From an uncultured Arenicella sp. (GTDB lineage: Bacteria; Pseudomonadota; Gammaproteobacteria; Arenicellales; Arenicellaceae), in the NCBI GenBank assembly GCA_937922925.1, contig CALAKU010000029.1:1-55440 (forward strand): 55,440 nucleotides of DNA, read 5' to 3'. The notes below the pieces were generated by a model that was not told the origin of the DNA, did not search any database, and was given only the letters and a program-made list of their open reading frames with translations. Positions 33,915-42,524 of this stretch are shown here, piece by piece (position 1 is the stretch's first letter; each line of letters starts with the position of its first letter). The translations under genes were made by a program, and so were the position numbers.

Positions 33915-34589
33915 CTAAGGCAATAACTGCCTCGGATCAAATTCTTTAGCAAAATCGGCTTTAAGCATAGTGGTAATCGAATCTTGGTATACCAAATCCG
34001 TATCGACCGGGCCAACTACATCGCATAATAGAAGATAGTGTTGATGCATGAGTTCCAGACAATCATCCAGACTCATGCTCGCCGGCAAATCAGGTACTCC
34101 TCGCACGCTGCGTTGCAAGGCCTGATTAATACTGAGCGACAAGCTCGGCAAACCTTTTTCTTCTAGTTCGTCGACGACGTCTTGCCTATCTGCCAGCTTG
34201 CGATTGCGCATTGAGTCGGCACTTAACAGCAAAAACGATTCAACCGCTTGCACCATGGCTGGTTTAGAAGAACCTCTGGGTTCAACAGTTTCGCGTTCGC
34301 GAGACTGCGGCTCTGGTGATTGCGCGTCATAGTTTTCAATGTATTCGGGAATCTCTGCTAAATCACTGAGTTCATGCCCGGCATTCGCGAACAAACCCAA
34401 CATAAGCTTTTTTCGCTCACTGTCAGCTAGGCCCAAATAACTGTCGATGGCTTCGGTAATGGCTACGGCATCGAATTCTTTTTTAGCCAAGCCATTGCGC
34501 CAGAAGTGAAAAGCATCACGAACCATCTCTCGACTGTCTAAGGTGTTATGTAGGCTTGTGTAGACCACGCGTGCATCAAAATCAATCAT
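33915..34589 (-). CDS. Hypothetical acidic soluble protein
   Basis: 224 aa from ATG 34589. Largely helical. An N-terminal helical block (FDARVVYTSLHNTLDSREMVRDAFHFW) and a conserved-looking C-terminal helix bundle flank a charged low-complexity middle (QSPEPQSRERETVEPRGSSK, about 91-110). No membrane segment, signal or enzyme motif seen. It precedes the ammonium transporter unit by position only (69 bp beyond its last gene, same strand) and could be read through from it. Function unknown. Confidence 0.65.
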   Translation of the reverse strand: MIDFDARVVYTSLHNTLDSREMVRDAFHFWRNGLAKKEFDAVAITEAIDSYLGLADSERKKLMLGLFANAGHELSDLAEIPEYIENYDAQSPEPQSRERETVEPRGSSKPAMVQAVESFLLLSADSMRNRKLADRQDVVDELEEKGLPSLSLSINQALQRSVRGVPDLPASMSLDDCLELMHQHYLLLCDVVGPVDTDLVYQDSITTMLKADFAKEFDPRQLLP

Positions 34590-34658
34590 GACTTTTGCCT
34601 CTTATTCTCAGTAGTACCACATTGGCTGCCAATAACGCAGCGTTTACAGCGAGTCATT

Positions 34659-35960
34659 TTAGTAGTCCGAGCGAGCTGGATTGGTCATAAAATCGTTATA
34701 ACCAATCTCTTTGTGTTCACTGATATCCAAACCACGTTGTTCAACACGAGTCGAGACACGCAAGTTACTTACTTTGTTTAAAAGCCAAAAGGTAAGGAAA
34801 GACGCACCAAAGGCCCAAACAAAAACCACCGAGATACCCACAAGCTGGGTAATGATGCGCTCTACATTGAATGGGTCGCCCTGATAAAAAAGTGCCACTG
34901 CTAGTACACCCCAAGAACCGCAAAAACCATGCACCGAGACCGCGCCCACAACATCGTCTACGCGAAAGTTGTGTAGCACATTGCGAGAGACCACGACCAA
35001 CATCCCGGCAATCGTGCCGGTTAGCAAGGCACCGCCAATGCTCATTATGTCGGCCCCGGCAGTTACCGATACCAGGCCGCCTAGCATGCCATTGACAATG
35101 TGAGTCATCATAAAGCCACGGCGAATAATCAAAAGGGTCAAAATCGACCCGCAAATACCACCAATCGCGCCAAAGTGAGTATTGAGCAAAATGGAGCCTA
35201 GGTTAGAGAAGTCTTGTGCAGCTGAACCGCCGTTAAATCCGAACCATCCGAACCACAGAATAAAGCCACCCAGTGCAACAAACGGCAAGCTGTGCCCGGG
35301 GATGCGATTCACATCGCCCTTACGACTGTAGCGACCGGTACGTGGCCCCACCACCAACAAGGCACCCAGAGCACACCAACCTCCGACGGCGTGAACAACC
35401 GCGCCGCCCGCCATATCGTGAAAGCCCAAAGCGCGCAGCCAACCCAGTTCGTCACCACTGCCGCCCCATGCCCACGATCCGAAAACCGGGTAGATGAAAG
35501 AAGTAACAAAGAGTGCGCCGATAATGTACGGCAGAAAGCTCACTCGCTCAGCAAGTGAACCTGAGATAATCGTTGCCGCCGTTGCCGCGAACATACTTTG
35601 ATAAAGTAGATCTACGGTGCCCGCGCCAGTGGTTGGCGATGGCATAAAATTGCTGGTGCCTATCCAACCTGAGCTATTGGCTCCGAACATCAAACCAAAG
35701 CCAAGTATCCAGTAACCTACTGTTCCCAAGCCAATATCGGTTAAGTTTTTCAGTATCACGTTAATGGCGTTCTTTGATCGAACCAAACCGCCCTCAAGCA
35801 ATAGAAAGCCCGACTGCATGACCAAAACCAGAGCCGAGCACAGACCGATCCACAAAATAAAAACACTGTCTTGGCTTGCTCCACCGTCTTGCGCTTGTGC
35901 ACAAAATGGCAGCAGTAGCGAGGCGACTAAGCCCCAACGCAGAAGTTGATTTAATTTCAT
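34659..35960 (-). CDS. amt: Ammonium transporter (Amt family)
   Basis: 433 aa. A cleavable signal sequence (LLRWGLVASLLLPFCAQA) is followed by eleven membrane segments with FLLLEGGLVRSKNAINVILKN, the ammonium-channel signature DMAGGAVVHAVGGWCALGAL and the later HTHF-like NTHFGAIGG and VSVHGFCGSWG with the twin-His pore positions. The cytoplasmic tail is short. Known: trimeric NH3/NH4+ channel, normally followed by glnK. Here no glnK is adjacent; instead the ATG overlaps the cheX stop by 4 bp, which couples it to a phosphorelay module. Confidence 0.94.
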   Translation of the reverse strand: MKLNQLLRWGLVASLLLPFCAQAQDGGASQDSVFILWIGLCSALVLVMQSGFLLLEGGLVRSKNAINVILKNLTDIGLGTVGYWILGFGLMFGANSSGWIGTSNFMPSPTTGAGTVDLLYQSMFAATAATIISGSLAERVSFLPYIIGALFVTSFIYPVFGSWAWGGSGDELGWLRALGFHDMAGGAVVHAVGGWCALGALLVVGPRTGRYSRKGDVNRIPGHSLPFVALGGFILWFGWFGFNGGSAAQDFSNLGSILLNTHFGAIGGICGSILTLLIIRRGFMMTHIVNGMLGGLVSVTAGADIMSIGGALLTGTIAGMLVVVSRNVLHNFRVDDVVGAVSVHGFCGSWGVLAVALFYQGDPFNVERIITQLVGISVVFVWAFGASFLTFWLLNKVSNLRVSTRVEQRGLDISEHKEIGYNDFMTNPARSDY

Positions 35961-36415
35961 GACTTTGATTCCTTAATATTGATGATTAGGTTTGATTTCA
36001 AACTGTTCCAAACCACGGGGATCAAATAAATATCTTTGATGTTTGAGACTTTCATGGTGTCGGCATGGCCTTGCATGACGATCGGCGTAGAGATCAAAAA
36101 GTTCTCACCAAACTCTCGCCTCACATTGCCGGAGACCGTGTTACATACCTCACCCACCAGATCCATTTGCTTTTCTTCGACCGTACTAACCACGCCCATA
36201 GTCTGCAACATGCGCGAGGTCATGAGCTTACTGGCGGTGAAAAACACCGTCCCTTTATGGTTACCTGTGATAGAAATCACGCCGGTGTAATCCAATAAAT
36301 AGGAATTAATGTCGTCGATTAAAAACGGCGTTCCAATGTTGACTGACTTGTCATCAAGCTTGTCAAAAAAGTCTTGCAAAGAAGTCACAAACGCTTCAAT
36401 TTCAGTGTTATCCAT
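35957..36415 (-). CDS. cheX: CheX-like phosphatase domain protein
   Basis: 152 aa. The CheC/CheX/FliY-type motif E-x2-N is visible in DLVGEVCNTVSGNVRREFG (the Glu and Asn that attack phospho-CheY). The fold also shows the typical VISITGNHKGTVFFTAS strand pair. Known: dephosphorylates CheY-P. It overlaps the upstream CheY by 8 bp and the downstream amt by 4 bp. Confidence 0.88.
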   Translation of the reverse strand: MDNTEIEAFVTSLQDFFDKLDDKSVNIGTPFLIDDINSYLLDYTGVISITGNHKGTVFFTASKLMTSRMLQTMGVVSTVEEKQMDLVGEVCNTVSGNVRREFGENFLISTPIVMQGHADTMKVSNIKDIYLIPVVWNSLKSNLIINIKESKS

Positions 36416-36782
36416 CGATCAAATCCTCTAATAATTCTTCTAAGGCCTCAGATAAATCGGCATCTGAAAATGGCTTACATAAAAAGCCACTTGCCCCCAA
36501 TTGGATTGCTTTGATGAGCGTCGGTTTATCGGCTAATGCCGAGACAACCAAAATGCGTGCTTCATCGTCAATCGCCATAATCTCTTGAATGGTTTCAATG
36601 CCATCCATAAGCGGCATCGTAATATCCAACGTGAGCGCTTTTGGGCGCTGCTCTTTAAATTGTTTTACCGCCTCAATGCCGTTCTTAGCGTCGCCGACCA
36701 ACTCAAATTGCTGGTCTTGTAGAACACGGCTAATTTTTTCTCGGATGACGCTTGAGTCATCCACCACCATTATCTTTAACAT
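36408..36782 (-). CDS. CheY-like single-domain response regulator
   Basis: 124 aa. Receiver domain with the acidic pair D8-D9 (VVDDSS), phospho-acceptor D53 (LTLDITMPLMDG), the conserved Ser (VVSALADK) and K103 (CKPF). No output domain, so it signals through protein contact. Overlaps cheX by 8 bp; the kinase gene is 172 bp upstream. Known: phosphorylated by a CheA/Hpt donor and dephosphorylated by CheX. Confidence 0.92.
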   Translation of the reverse strand: MLKIMVVDDSSVIREKISRVLQDQQFELVGDAKNGIEAVKQFKEQRPKALTLDITMPLMDGIETIQEIMAIDDEARILVVSALADKPTLIKAIQLGASGFLCKPFSDADLSEALEELLEDLIDG

Positions 36783-36803
36783 GATTTATCTCTCTAAAAA
36801 TAA

Positions 36804-36930
36804 GCTGAAGGCTTGCTTTACTGGGCTCGGAGCGGAGCCCTCTTCAACAGGCTGAAGGCTCTGAAACTCAGCTGAGGGCTCAATACGCTGGAGGCTCTCT
36901 TTACGCTGAGGGTTCGGGCTCTTTTACAAG
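36804..36930 (-). repeat. Degenerate GCTGAGGGCTC-type repeat cluster
   Basis: Irregularly spaced variants are seen on the plus strand: GCTGAAGGCTT (36804), GCTGAAGGCTCTG (36851), GCTGAGGGCTC (36871), GCTGGAGGCTCTCT (36888) and GCTGAGGGTTC (36905). The core GCTGAGGGCTC is identical to the unit head of the coding array at 20734-20925. It fills the gap between the sensor kinase and cheY genes. Confidence 0.7.
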
Positions 36931-36954
36931 ACTTTGGGCCTCTCAATTTTTGGC

Positions 36955-38856
36955 TTAGTTACTCAATGGAAACACGAGCTGAAACTGGCAGTACTTGTTT
37001 TGTGCATGACTCATCATGACACTGCCGCCAGCTTGTTTAACCATGCTGTAGACCGTACTCAAACCAACACCTCGACCGGCGTCTAAATCGACTTCATCTT
37101 TACTGCTGAACTTTGGATGAAAGATCAATTTGGCCACCGAAACATTGGCCTCGTCTTCGCCAATCAAACCTAGCTCTTTGGCTTTTTGAGTAACGGCTTC
37201 TTGGTCAATGCCTTGGCCGTCGTCTCGAATAACAAAACGCAGTTCGTTTTCGGTTTGCACCAAACTCGCGGCCACATTCAGAAAATCCGATTTACCATTG
37301 GCGATTCGCTGCTCTGGGGAACTGTAGCCATGCGCAATACTATTACGCAGCAATTGCACAGCCGAGCTTGCGACCACATCGCGATAGGCCTCTGGCACTT
37401 CGTTTTCTTGCAAGCCAAAAGTGTTTAAATTAACGCGCACATCGCGCCGACTCGAGAGCTCAGAGGCGAGCTGCTGTAGTTGCGCTGCAACGCCCGTGTG
37501 AAGTGATGCTTGGCCTGAGTTCGCTCGGCTCGCAACTGTTATTTGAGAATCCGAATCGCCGTCCAGATCGTCGAAATCACTGAAACGCGTAGCGATTCCT
37601 TTAATGCGATCCAATTGGCTGAATGCGTCTTTCAGCGCCGTTACCGCAGGCAATAAGGCTTTACCAGAAAGGCCGCCTTGTGTGTCTTGCAATAGGCCGA
37701 CTTGGGTTTCAAATTCGTGCATCGTAAATTCAAAACCATGCAAACCAAGAGCCGCTGAATCGCCTTTGAGGCGATGCGCTTGCTGCGAGATTGAGACCAA
37801 TTTGCTGCGTATTTCAGCGTCGCTATAGCCTCGTCGCTCTAGCACCTGGTTGATCTCATCCAAACCGGCTTCACTGCTCAATACAAAGTTCTTTAAGGTG
37901 GATTTATCCATTGAGAACATGCGCATCAACAGTTCCATTTGCGCTTCTTGTTCTTCTTTGGCGGCTTCAAGTTCGTTACGCAGCACAACTTCTTTAGTAA
38001 CGTCTCGCACCGACACAAGTAAGTGCTGCAATTCATCTTCGGCCAACACTCGGTTAAACGTGAAATCCAAATATCGGTTTTCATAGCTGCCGTCTCGGCG
38101 CACGATATTAATCTCTACTTCGTCCAAGGGGTTGAGGTCTTTAATCAGCTTTTCCTTAACGCGCTTTTTGAATAAAAGCTCTAAGAAATCACGCGCGGTT
38201 TGCACTGTTTTGTCTGGCACGTACTGGCCAATAAAATCGAAAAAGTTGCCTTCTAACTGCCGATCAAGGCGAAATAGGTCACGCAACGACTTGGATTGCT
38301 CAATTCCAATGTCGTGATTGCCATCTAAAAGGAATAAGCCTTCATTGATGGTGTCCATAATATCGGCTGACTCTTGTTTTGCCTCGACTTCAACTTCTTC
38401 AAGTTGAGAAACTTTGAGTATCTGAGGAATAACAATCAGTAAAAAATAAGCAAAAAATAACAGCAGGCCTGCCCACAACGACAAATCACGAAGCTGGGCT
38501 TGCTTTTCAACATTTTTGCCAAGCTTGCTGATAATTTCTTTGGTGATCGATCGTGAGCGAACGACATCATTGGCCCCAAGAGCACGACTCAGCTGAGTAA
38601 ATTGCGGGAAGGCTTTGCCCACATCACTGGACGCCAGTACCGTAAATTGTCTAGATTCGGCGGCAAACAAATCTTGGTTTGACGCGGTGTAATACGTTAA
38701 TCGCTCGTCTAGCTCAGTAAGCTGCAATCGGGCTGTTGAAAATTCAGCATTGCGATTACTGATCGACGAATACACGAAGACGAATATTACTACCAGTACT
38801 AGGAGCCCCAGCGCTGCTAAGGTCAATCCTTTATTGGAAGACAGCTGTTTTATCAT
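36955..38856 (-). CDS. Membrane sensor kinase with PAS, Hpt and CheA-like ATPase domains
   Basis: 633 aa from ATG 38856, preceded by GAGGTGAGGAAA. A transmembrane helix at about 10-32 and another at about 127-147 enclose a helical periplasmic sensor of about 95 residues. A PAS-like domain spans about 165-290 (DTINEGLFLLDGNHDI) and is followed by a coiled coil. The Hpt motif QQAHRLKGDSAALGLHGFEF has phospho-His361. A CheA-type HATPase follows (LLRNSIAHGYSSPEQ; IRDDGQGID; GRGVGLSTVY). There is no CheW-like or dimerisation/HisKA domain, which is unusual. Upstream of cheY-cheX-amt on the same strand. Confidence 0.85.
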   Translation of the reverse strand: MIKQLSSNKGLTLAALGLLVLVVIFVFVYSSISNRNAEFSTARLQLTELDERLTYYTASNQDLFAAESRQFTVLASSDVGKAFPQFTQLSRALGANDVVRSRSITKEIISKLGKNVEKQAQLRDLSLWAGLLLFFAYFLLIVIPQILKVSQLEEVEVEAKQESADIMDTINEGLFLLDGNHDIGIEQSKSLRDLFRLDRQLEGNFFDFIGQYVPDKTVQTARDFLELLFKKRVKEKLIKDLNPLDEVEINIVRRDGSYENRYLDFTFNRVLAEDELQHLLVSVRDVTKEVVLRNELEAAKEEQEAQMELLMRMFSMDKSTLKNFVLSSEAGLDEINQVLERRGYSDAEIRSKLVSISQQAHRLKGDSAALGLHGFEFTMHEFETQVGLLQDTQGGLSGKALLPAVTALKDAFSQLDRIKGIATRFSDFDDLDGDSDSQITVASRANSGQASLHTGVAAQLQQLASELSSRRDVRVNLNTFGLQENEVPEAYRDVVASSAVQLLRNSIAHGYSSPEQRIANGKSDFLNVAASLVQTENELRFVIRDDGQGIDQEAVTQKAKELGLIGEDEANVSVAKLIFHPKFSSKDEVDLDAGRGVGLSTVYSMVKQAGGSVMMSHAQNKYCQFQLVFPLSN

Positions 38857-39149
38857 TTTCCTCACCTCGCCTTTAGCTTGCTCTCTAACAGAGACATCTG
38901 CACTTCTTAGGAAGCTCAGATGCACCAACCACGGTACAAACTTTAAGACTTTTATTTAGTATATTTAGTAAAGGAGTGCTGCTTTCAGCCAGAGACGCTA
39001 TATAAAGAATATAAGCGCAGCTTAAGTTTGAAGCACCCCTAAGTACGACAAATGCATATTACCCCAGATTTACGAGCCTTCTTGACCAAATGTCTTGCTT
39101 GTGACATTTGTTGACGCAAATTATTGCTTTTTTACATTAATGAGAGAAT
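38857..39149. other. Gene-free interval with one hairpin
   Basis: 293 bp with no plausible ORF on either strand. It contains the 8-bp stem CAAATGTC/GACATTTG (39087-39110) without a T-run. AT-rich sequence toward the kinase start probably holds the kinase promoter. Confidence 0.5.
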
Positions 39150-40832
39150 TTATCTATTTGAATCTACTTTAATAAGCGTATTTATCTCTTCCAAGATACT
39201 TTTTGTTCCGGGCCTCGCGGCTAAAGCGACTTGCTCATCGAGTATCGACTTAAGCGTTTCAAGTGTGGTCATCGGGTTAGCCATCACCACACGGAAGACA
39301 GAAATCGCCTGCCTTGAGTAACGAACCATTGAAAATCGCGTGCGCGAGACAAAGGTTTTGCCAGCTGCACGTTGTTGCTTTTGTAAACGTTGAGTTACTC
39401 GATCTAAAACTTCATTGATTGCTTTTTGCAAACTCGGGTCAGCAGTTGCTAATTGAGTTTGTATGGCTGCCGGTACAAACCGATAATTAAGAATATTAAG
39501 CTCAGGATCGGTGATGAGTTCGAAGTCAGGATGGCTATCGATCATGCGCGCAAACGCTTTAGCCTTATCAACATTTTGATCAATAAGGATTTCATACCCT
39601 TTACGGCCAATAATATGAAACGCCGCGTGCACCAACATGGCCATCCCCGGCCGACTCCCTTCAATGGAATACTGGCCCAGATCTTTCGAGCCAGCACGTA
39701 AAATATACTCGGCGTGATGCTCAACCGCGCCCAAGGCTTGCGGGTCTTTGAACACCACCATGCCCGCGCCCATCGGCACATAAAGTTGCTTGTGCGCGTC
39801 TATTGTGACGGAATCGGCTTGCTCAATTCCATTAAGTAAATGCGCATAAGTGCTCGACAATAAAGTGGGGCCGCCCCATGCCGCGTCAACATGAAAATGC
39901 GTACCAAACTCTTGCGCGATACCGGCCATTTGATCGAGCGGGTCAACTTGGCCAGTTTCAGTCGCGCCGGCGATGCCAACAATCGCTAGAATGCCAACGT
40001 TTTCATCTTTGAGTTTTTGACAGGTTTCACGAAGCAAACCTACATCGATCTTTGACTGCTCATCAGTTGGCACACTGACAACATTGTTGCGCCCGACTCC
40101 CAACACATCGGCGGCTTTACCAAGCGAATAATGGCCGCGTTCTGACACAACTAATGCCAAGCGATCATAACCATGAGCCTTAAGACCGGCTGGCAAACCT
40201 TCGCTGGCTAAGCCTTGAAAGCCATCTTTGGGATGCAGCAAGCGATTTCGCGCTACCCATAAAGCACTGATATTGGCGGTCGTCCCGCCAGAGCAAAAAG
40301 TGCCTAAAGCGCGACGAGCATTGTGTAAATTCTCTTGATAGAAGTCGTCGCTTTGGGCATAGACCAATCGATGTAACATGCCCAACACTTGGCGCTCCAA
40401 TGGTGTAAAGGCTTTGGAGGTTTCGATCTTGACCAAGTTTTGATTCAGCGCGACCATGATTCGAGAAAGCGGCAACATGAACGAAGGCAGAGGTGTTGCC
40501 ATATGCCCGATAAAGCCCGGCGCCGAGGTGTGTACAGAATGCGCCACCAGTTTTTCCATCACAAAGTCTGTGTAGTCGGAGACAAACTGCGGTACTTCAG
40601 GAATCGCAAAGCCTGAGAAATCTTCCTCAATGGCGGTCAGCGAGCGTTCGCGAGCAACAATTCGATCCGACAAGAACCCCATCAAATTTGCTGAGATTTC
40701 TTTGTCAATCGCGCCTAGTGTTGAATTCGGTGCCTCTGGTACGGTGAAAATCCGATACAAATTCTCAAGACTGGCGGTCGCCAATGCCTGAGGGTCCGTT
40801 TCAATATCTGCTGGTGAATGAGCCTTGGTCAC
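39150..40832 (-). CDS. panP: PLP-dependent decarboxylase, PanP-like (putative aspartate 1-decarboxylase)
   Basis: 560 aa with a GTG start. Fold-type I group II decarboxylase: GTFCSGGTTANISALW (177-192), FHVDAAWGGPTLLS (313-326) with the PLP-binding Asp, and SVTIDAHKQLYVPMG (341-355), where Lys348 forms the internal aldimine. Known: this subgroup includes the Vibrio-type PanP that makes beta-alanine for pantothenate, and also glutamate or diaminobutyrate decarboxylases. The HKQLYVPMG context favours PanP. It is alone on its transcript and has a 16-bp palindrome in its leader. Confidence 0.78.
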   Translation of the reverse strand: MTKAHSPADIETDPQALATASLENLYRIFTVPEAPNSTLGAIDKEISANLMGFLSDRIVARERSLTAIEEDFSGFAIPEVPQFVSDYTDFVMEKLVAHSVHTSAPGFIGHMATPLPSFMLPLSRIMVALNQNLVKIETSKAFTPLERQVLGMLHRLVYAQSDDFYQENLHNARRALGTFCSGGTTANISALWVARNRLLHPKDGFQGLASEGLPAGLKAHGYDRLALVVSERGHYSLGKAADVLGVGRNNVVSVPTDEQSKIDVGLLRETCQKLKDENVGILAIVGIAGATETGQVDPLDQMAGIAQEFGTHFHVDAAWGGPTLLSSTYAHLLNGIEQADSVTIDAHKQLYVPMGAGMVVFKDPQALGAVEHHAEYILRAGSKDLGQYSIEGSRPGMAMLVHAAFHIIGRKGYEILIDQNVDKAKAFARMIDSHPDFELITDPELNILNYRFVPAAIQTQLATADPSLQKAINEVLDRVTQRLQKQQRAAGKTFVSRTRFSMVRYSRQAISVFRVVMANPMTTLETLKSILDEQVALAARPGTKSILEEINTLIKVDSNR

Positions 40833-40881
40833 GCCGTTAGTTACGCTGAATTAAAATTCGTAGGATTGTGTGGTGAGTAGT

Positions 40882-40897
40882 GTTGATCATGATCAAC
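40882..40897. promoter_or_regulatory. Perfect 16-bp palindrome upstream of the panP-like gene
   Basis: GTTGATCATGATCAAC, with no mismatch and no spacer, 49 bp upstream of the GTG start. The shape fits a TetR/GntR/LysR-type operator. No dedicated regulator gene is adjacent. Confidence 0.55.
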
Positions 40898-41047
40898 TAA
40901 AAACCGGATAGCCGAGTATAGTTACTTAAGTTGAATGCACAAACCTGATTAGGTTTTAGATTCTAAGTTTGTCTTAGGCCTAAATTTTTCGCGGGCTTTA
41001 GTTTTTCGTCGGTTTAAACTTCTGTTTATCTTGCTTTTGTAGTGGCC

Positions 41048-41755
41048 TCAATTTTCTACTTGACCCAGATTTGCGTCGATGACAGTGCCATTTATCACTG
41101 GGTTTTCGCTGGCAAAGAAAATGGTCTCGGCGATCTCCGCCGGTTGTGCAATGCGCCCGAGCACAATGTTGGCCGAAATCTGCGCTCGCATTTCAGGGTT
41201 GGCACCGAGATGCTCACTCAGCATTTCAGTTTCGGTAAAGCCCGGGCAAATGGCGGCAGTATGAATTTGGCGACCTACTAAATCTTGGCAAGTCGCTCGC
41301 ATTTGGCCAATTACCGCGTGTTTAGACACCACATACGCATGCGTGTTGGCAACCGCTTTAGTGCCTAAGGTTGAACTTATATAGATGATGCTTGAACCCT
41401 CAGACATCACCTTTAATAACCTTGTGTTTAACCGCGCTGGCGCAACTACGTTTAGTTCTAAAACGTCTCTTAATGTGTCAGCTCGAATGTCGGCGACCGT
41501 CTCTTTGGTCATCACCGCGGCATTGTGCACCAAGGTGATCTTAGCTTGCTCAGGCAACATGTCTAACAATTGAGCCTCACTCGCTTGCCAATCTTGGTTT
41601 GATAAGTCCCAACCAATATTGTGCACGCCAGCAATGTCACAGGCACTACGCGAAATATTGATAACCGTGTAACCCGCATTCAAAAAACGCTGTGCGCTTG
41701 CTCGACCAATGCCTTTACTGGCTCCGGTAATGATTAAAAACCTAGCTTTGCTCAC
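41048..41755 (-). CDS. Short-chain dehydrogenase/reductase, possibly sepiapterin-reductase-like
   Basis: 235 aa. NADP loop TGASKGIGRASAQRF (10-24), HNAAV, Ser of IYISSTLG and active-site YVVSK, with a C-terminal ICPGFTETEML. It overlaps the upstream YhhQ-type gene by 14 bp, and that gene overlaps a PTPS/QueD-like gene, so all three are translated together. Known: sepiapterin reductases are SDRs of this length that act after PTPS. The context raises that possibility but the motifs alone do not show it. Confidence 0.82.
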   Translation of the reverse strand: MSKARFLIITGASKGIGRASAQRFLNAGYTVINISRSACDIAGVHNIGWDLSNQDWQASEAQLLDMLPEQAKITLVHNAAVMTKETVADIRADTLRDVLELNVVAPARLNTRLLKVMSEGSSIIYISSTLGTKAVANTHAYVVSKHAVIGQMRATCQDLVGRQIHTAAICPGFTETEMLSEHLGANPEMRAQISANIVLGRIAQPAEIAETIFFASENPVINGTVIDANLGQVEN

Positions 41756-42524
41756 GCGCGTTCTCCACCGGGGATGGTTCTAATTGCAGATAAGGTCTTA
41801 ATTTGTGCACGGCCAAATAGATAAGCGGTGTATCGACCAACGCCGAGACCAGTTTAAACACATAGTTGCTGAGCATTAATACCAACACCGCCTGTAGGCT
41901 CATACCGCCAGCGAAAATCACCGCGCCAAAGGTCACCATGATGACAGTTACCGAATCCACTGCTTGGCTTACCATGGTACTGCCGTTGTTACGCAACCAA
42001 AGATGTTTGCCATTAGTTTTTTTCTTGATCCAATGAAACAAATACACATCGACGTATTGTGCCAACACGTACGCCAGCATTGAAGCAAAAACTGCGCCTG
42101 CGGTATTGGCGTAAATCAAGGAGAAGAGTTCCACTTGCTCGCTGACTTGGCTGCCGTCAGGCAATCCCACCGGGTCTGATAAGTTCAAGGTTTGCCAAGG
42201 CGGTTGCGTCGCAGGGTCGACTGCCGGTAAGGCATTGGCGAGCCACATAATGCCAAGTATAAAAAAATTCAACACCAGGCCAACAGTGACCATAGCATTG
42301 GCGCGGGCGCGACCGTATATCTCAGAAATAATATCCGTACACAAAAACGTCAGCGGATACGCAAGCACCCCGACCGCCAGTTGCATTGGGCCGATTTGCA
42401 CAAAACGCGTAATGCCGATGACGTTCAGCAACACCATTGCACACAGAAAAAACCCGGCAAGAAATAGAAAAACGCGTTCGCGCCTTTCTTGAATCAAAGA
42501 TTCGCAGGCCGCTATTTGCTGCAT
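41742..42524 (-). CDS. yhhQ: Queuosine precursor transporter (YhhQ/VUT family)
   Basis: 260 aa from ATG 42524, which has GGAG eight bases upstream; an ATG at 42551 is less likely. Six membrane segments. Family signatures are LTFLCTDIISEIYGRARANAMV (about 56-77) and the later QYVDVYLFHWIKKKTNGKHLWLRNNGSTMVSQAVDSV. Known: ECF-like single-component importer of preQ0/preQ1. It overlaps the QueD-like gene by 13 bp, consistent with a shared deazapurine or pterin theme. Confidence 0.88.
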   Translation of the reverse strand: MQQIAACESLIQERRERVFLFLAGFFLCAMVLLNVIGITRFVQIGPMQLAVGVLAYPLTFLCTDIISEIYGRARANAMVTVGLVLNFFILGIMWLANALPAVDPATQPPWQTLNLSDPVGLPDGSQVSEQVELFSLIYANTAGAVFASMLAYVLAQYVDVYLFHWIKKKTNGKHLWLRNNGSTMVSQAVDSVTVIMVTFGAVIFAGGMSLQAVLVLMLSNYVFKLVSALVDTPLIYLAVHKLRPYLQLEPSPVENAREQS

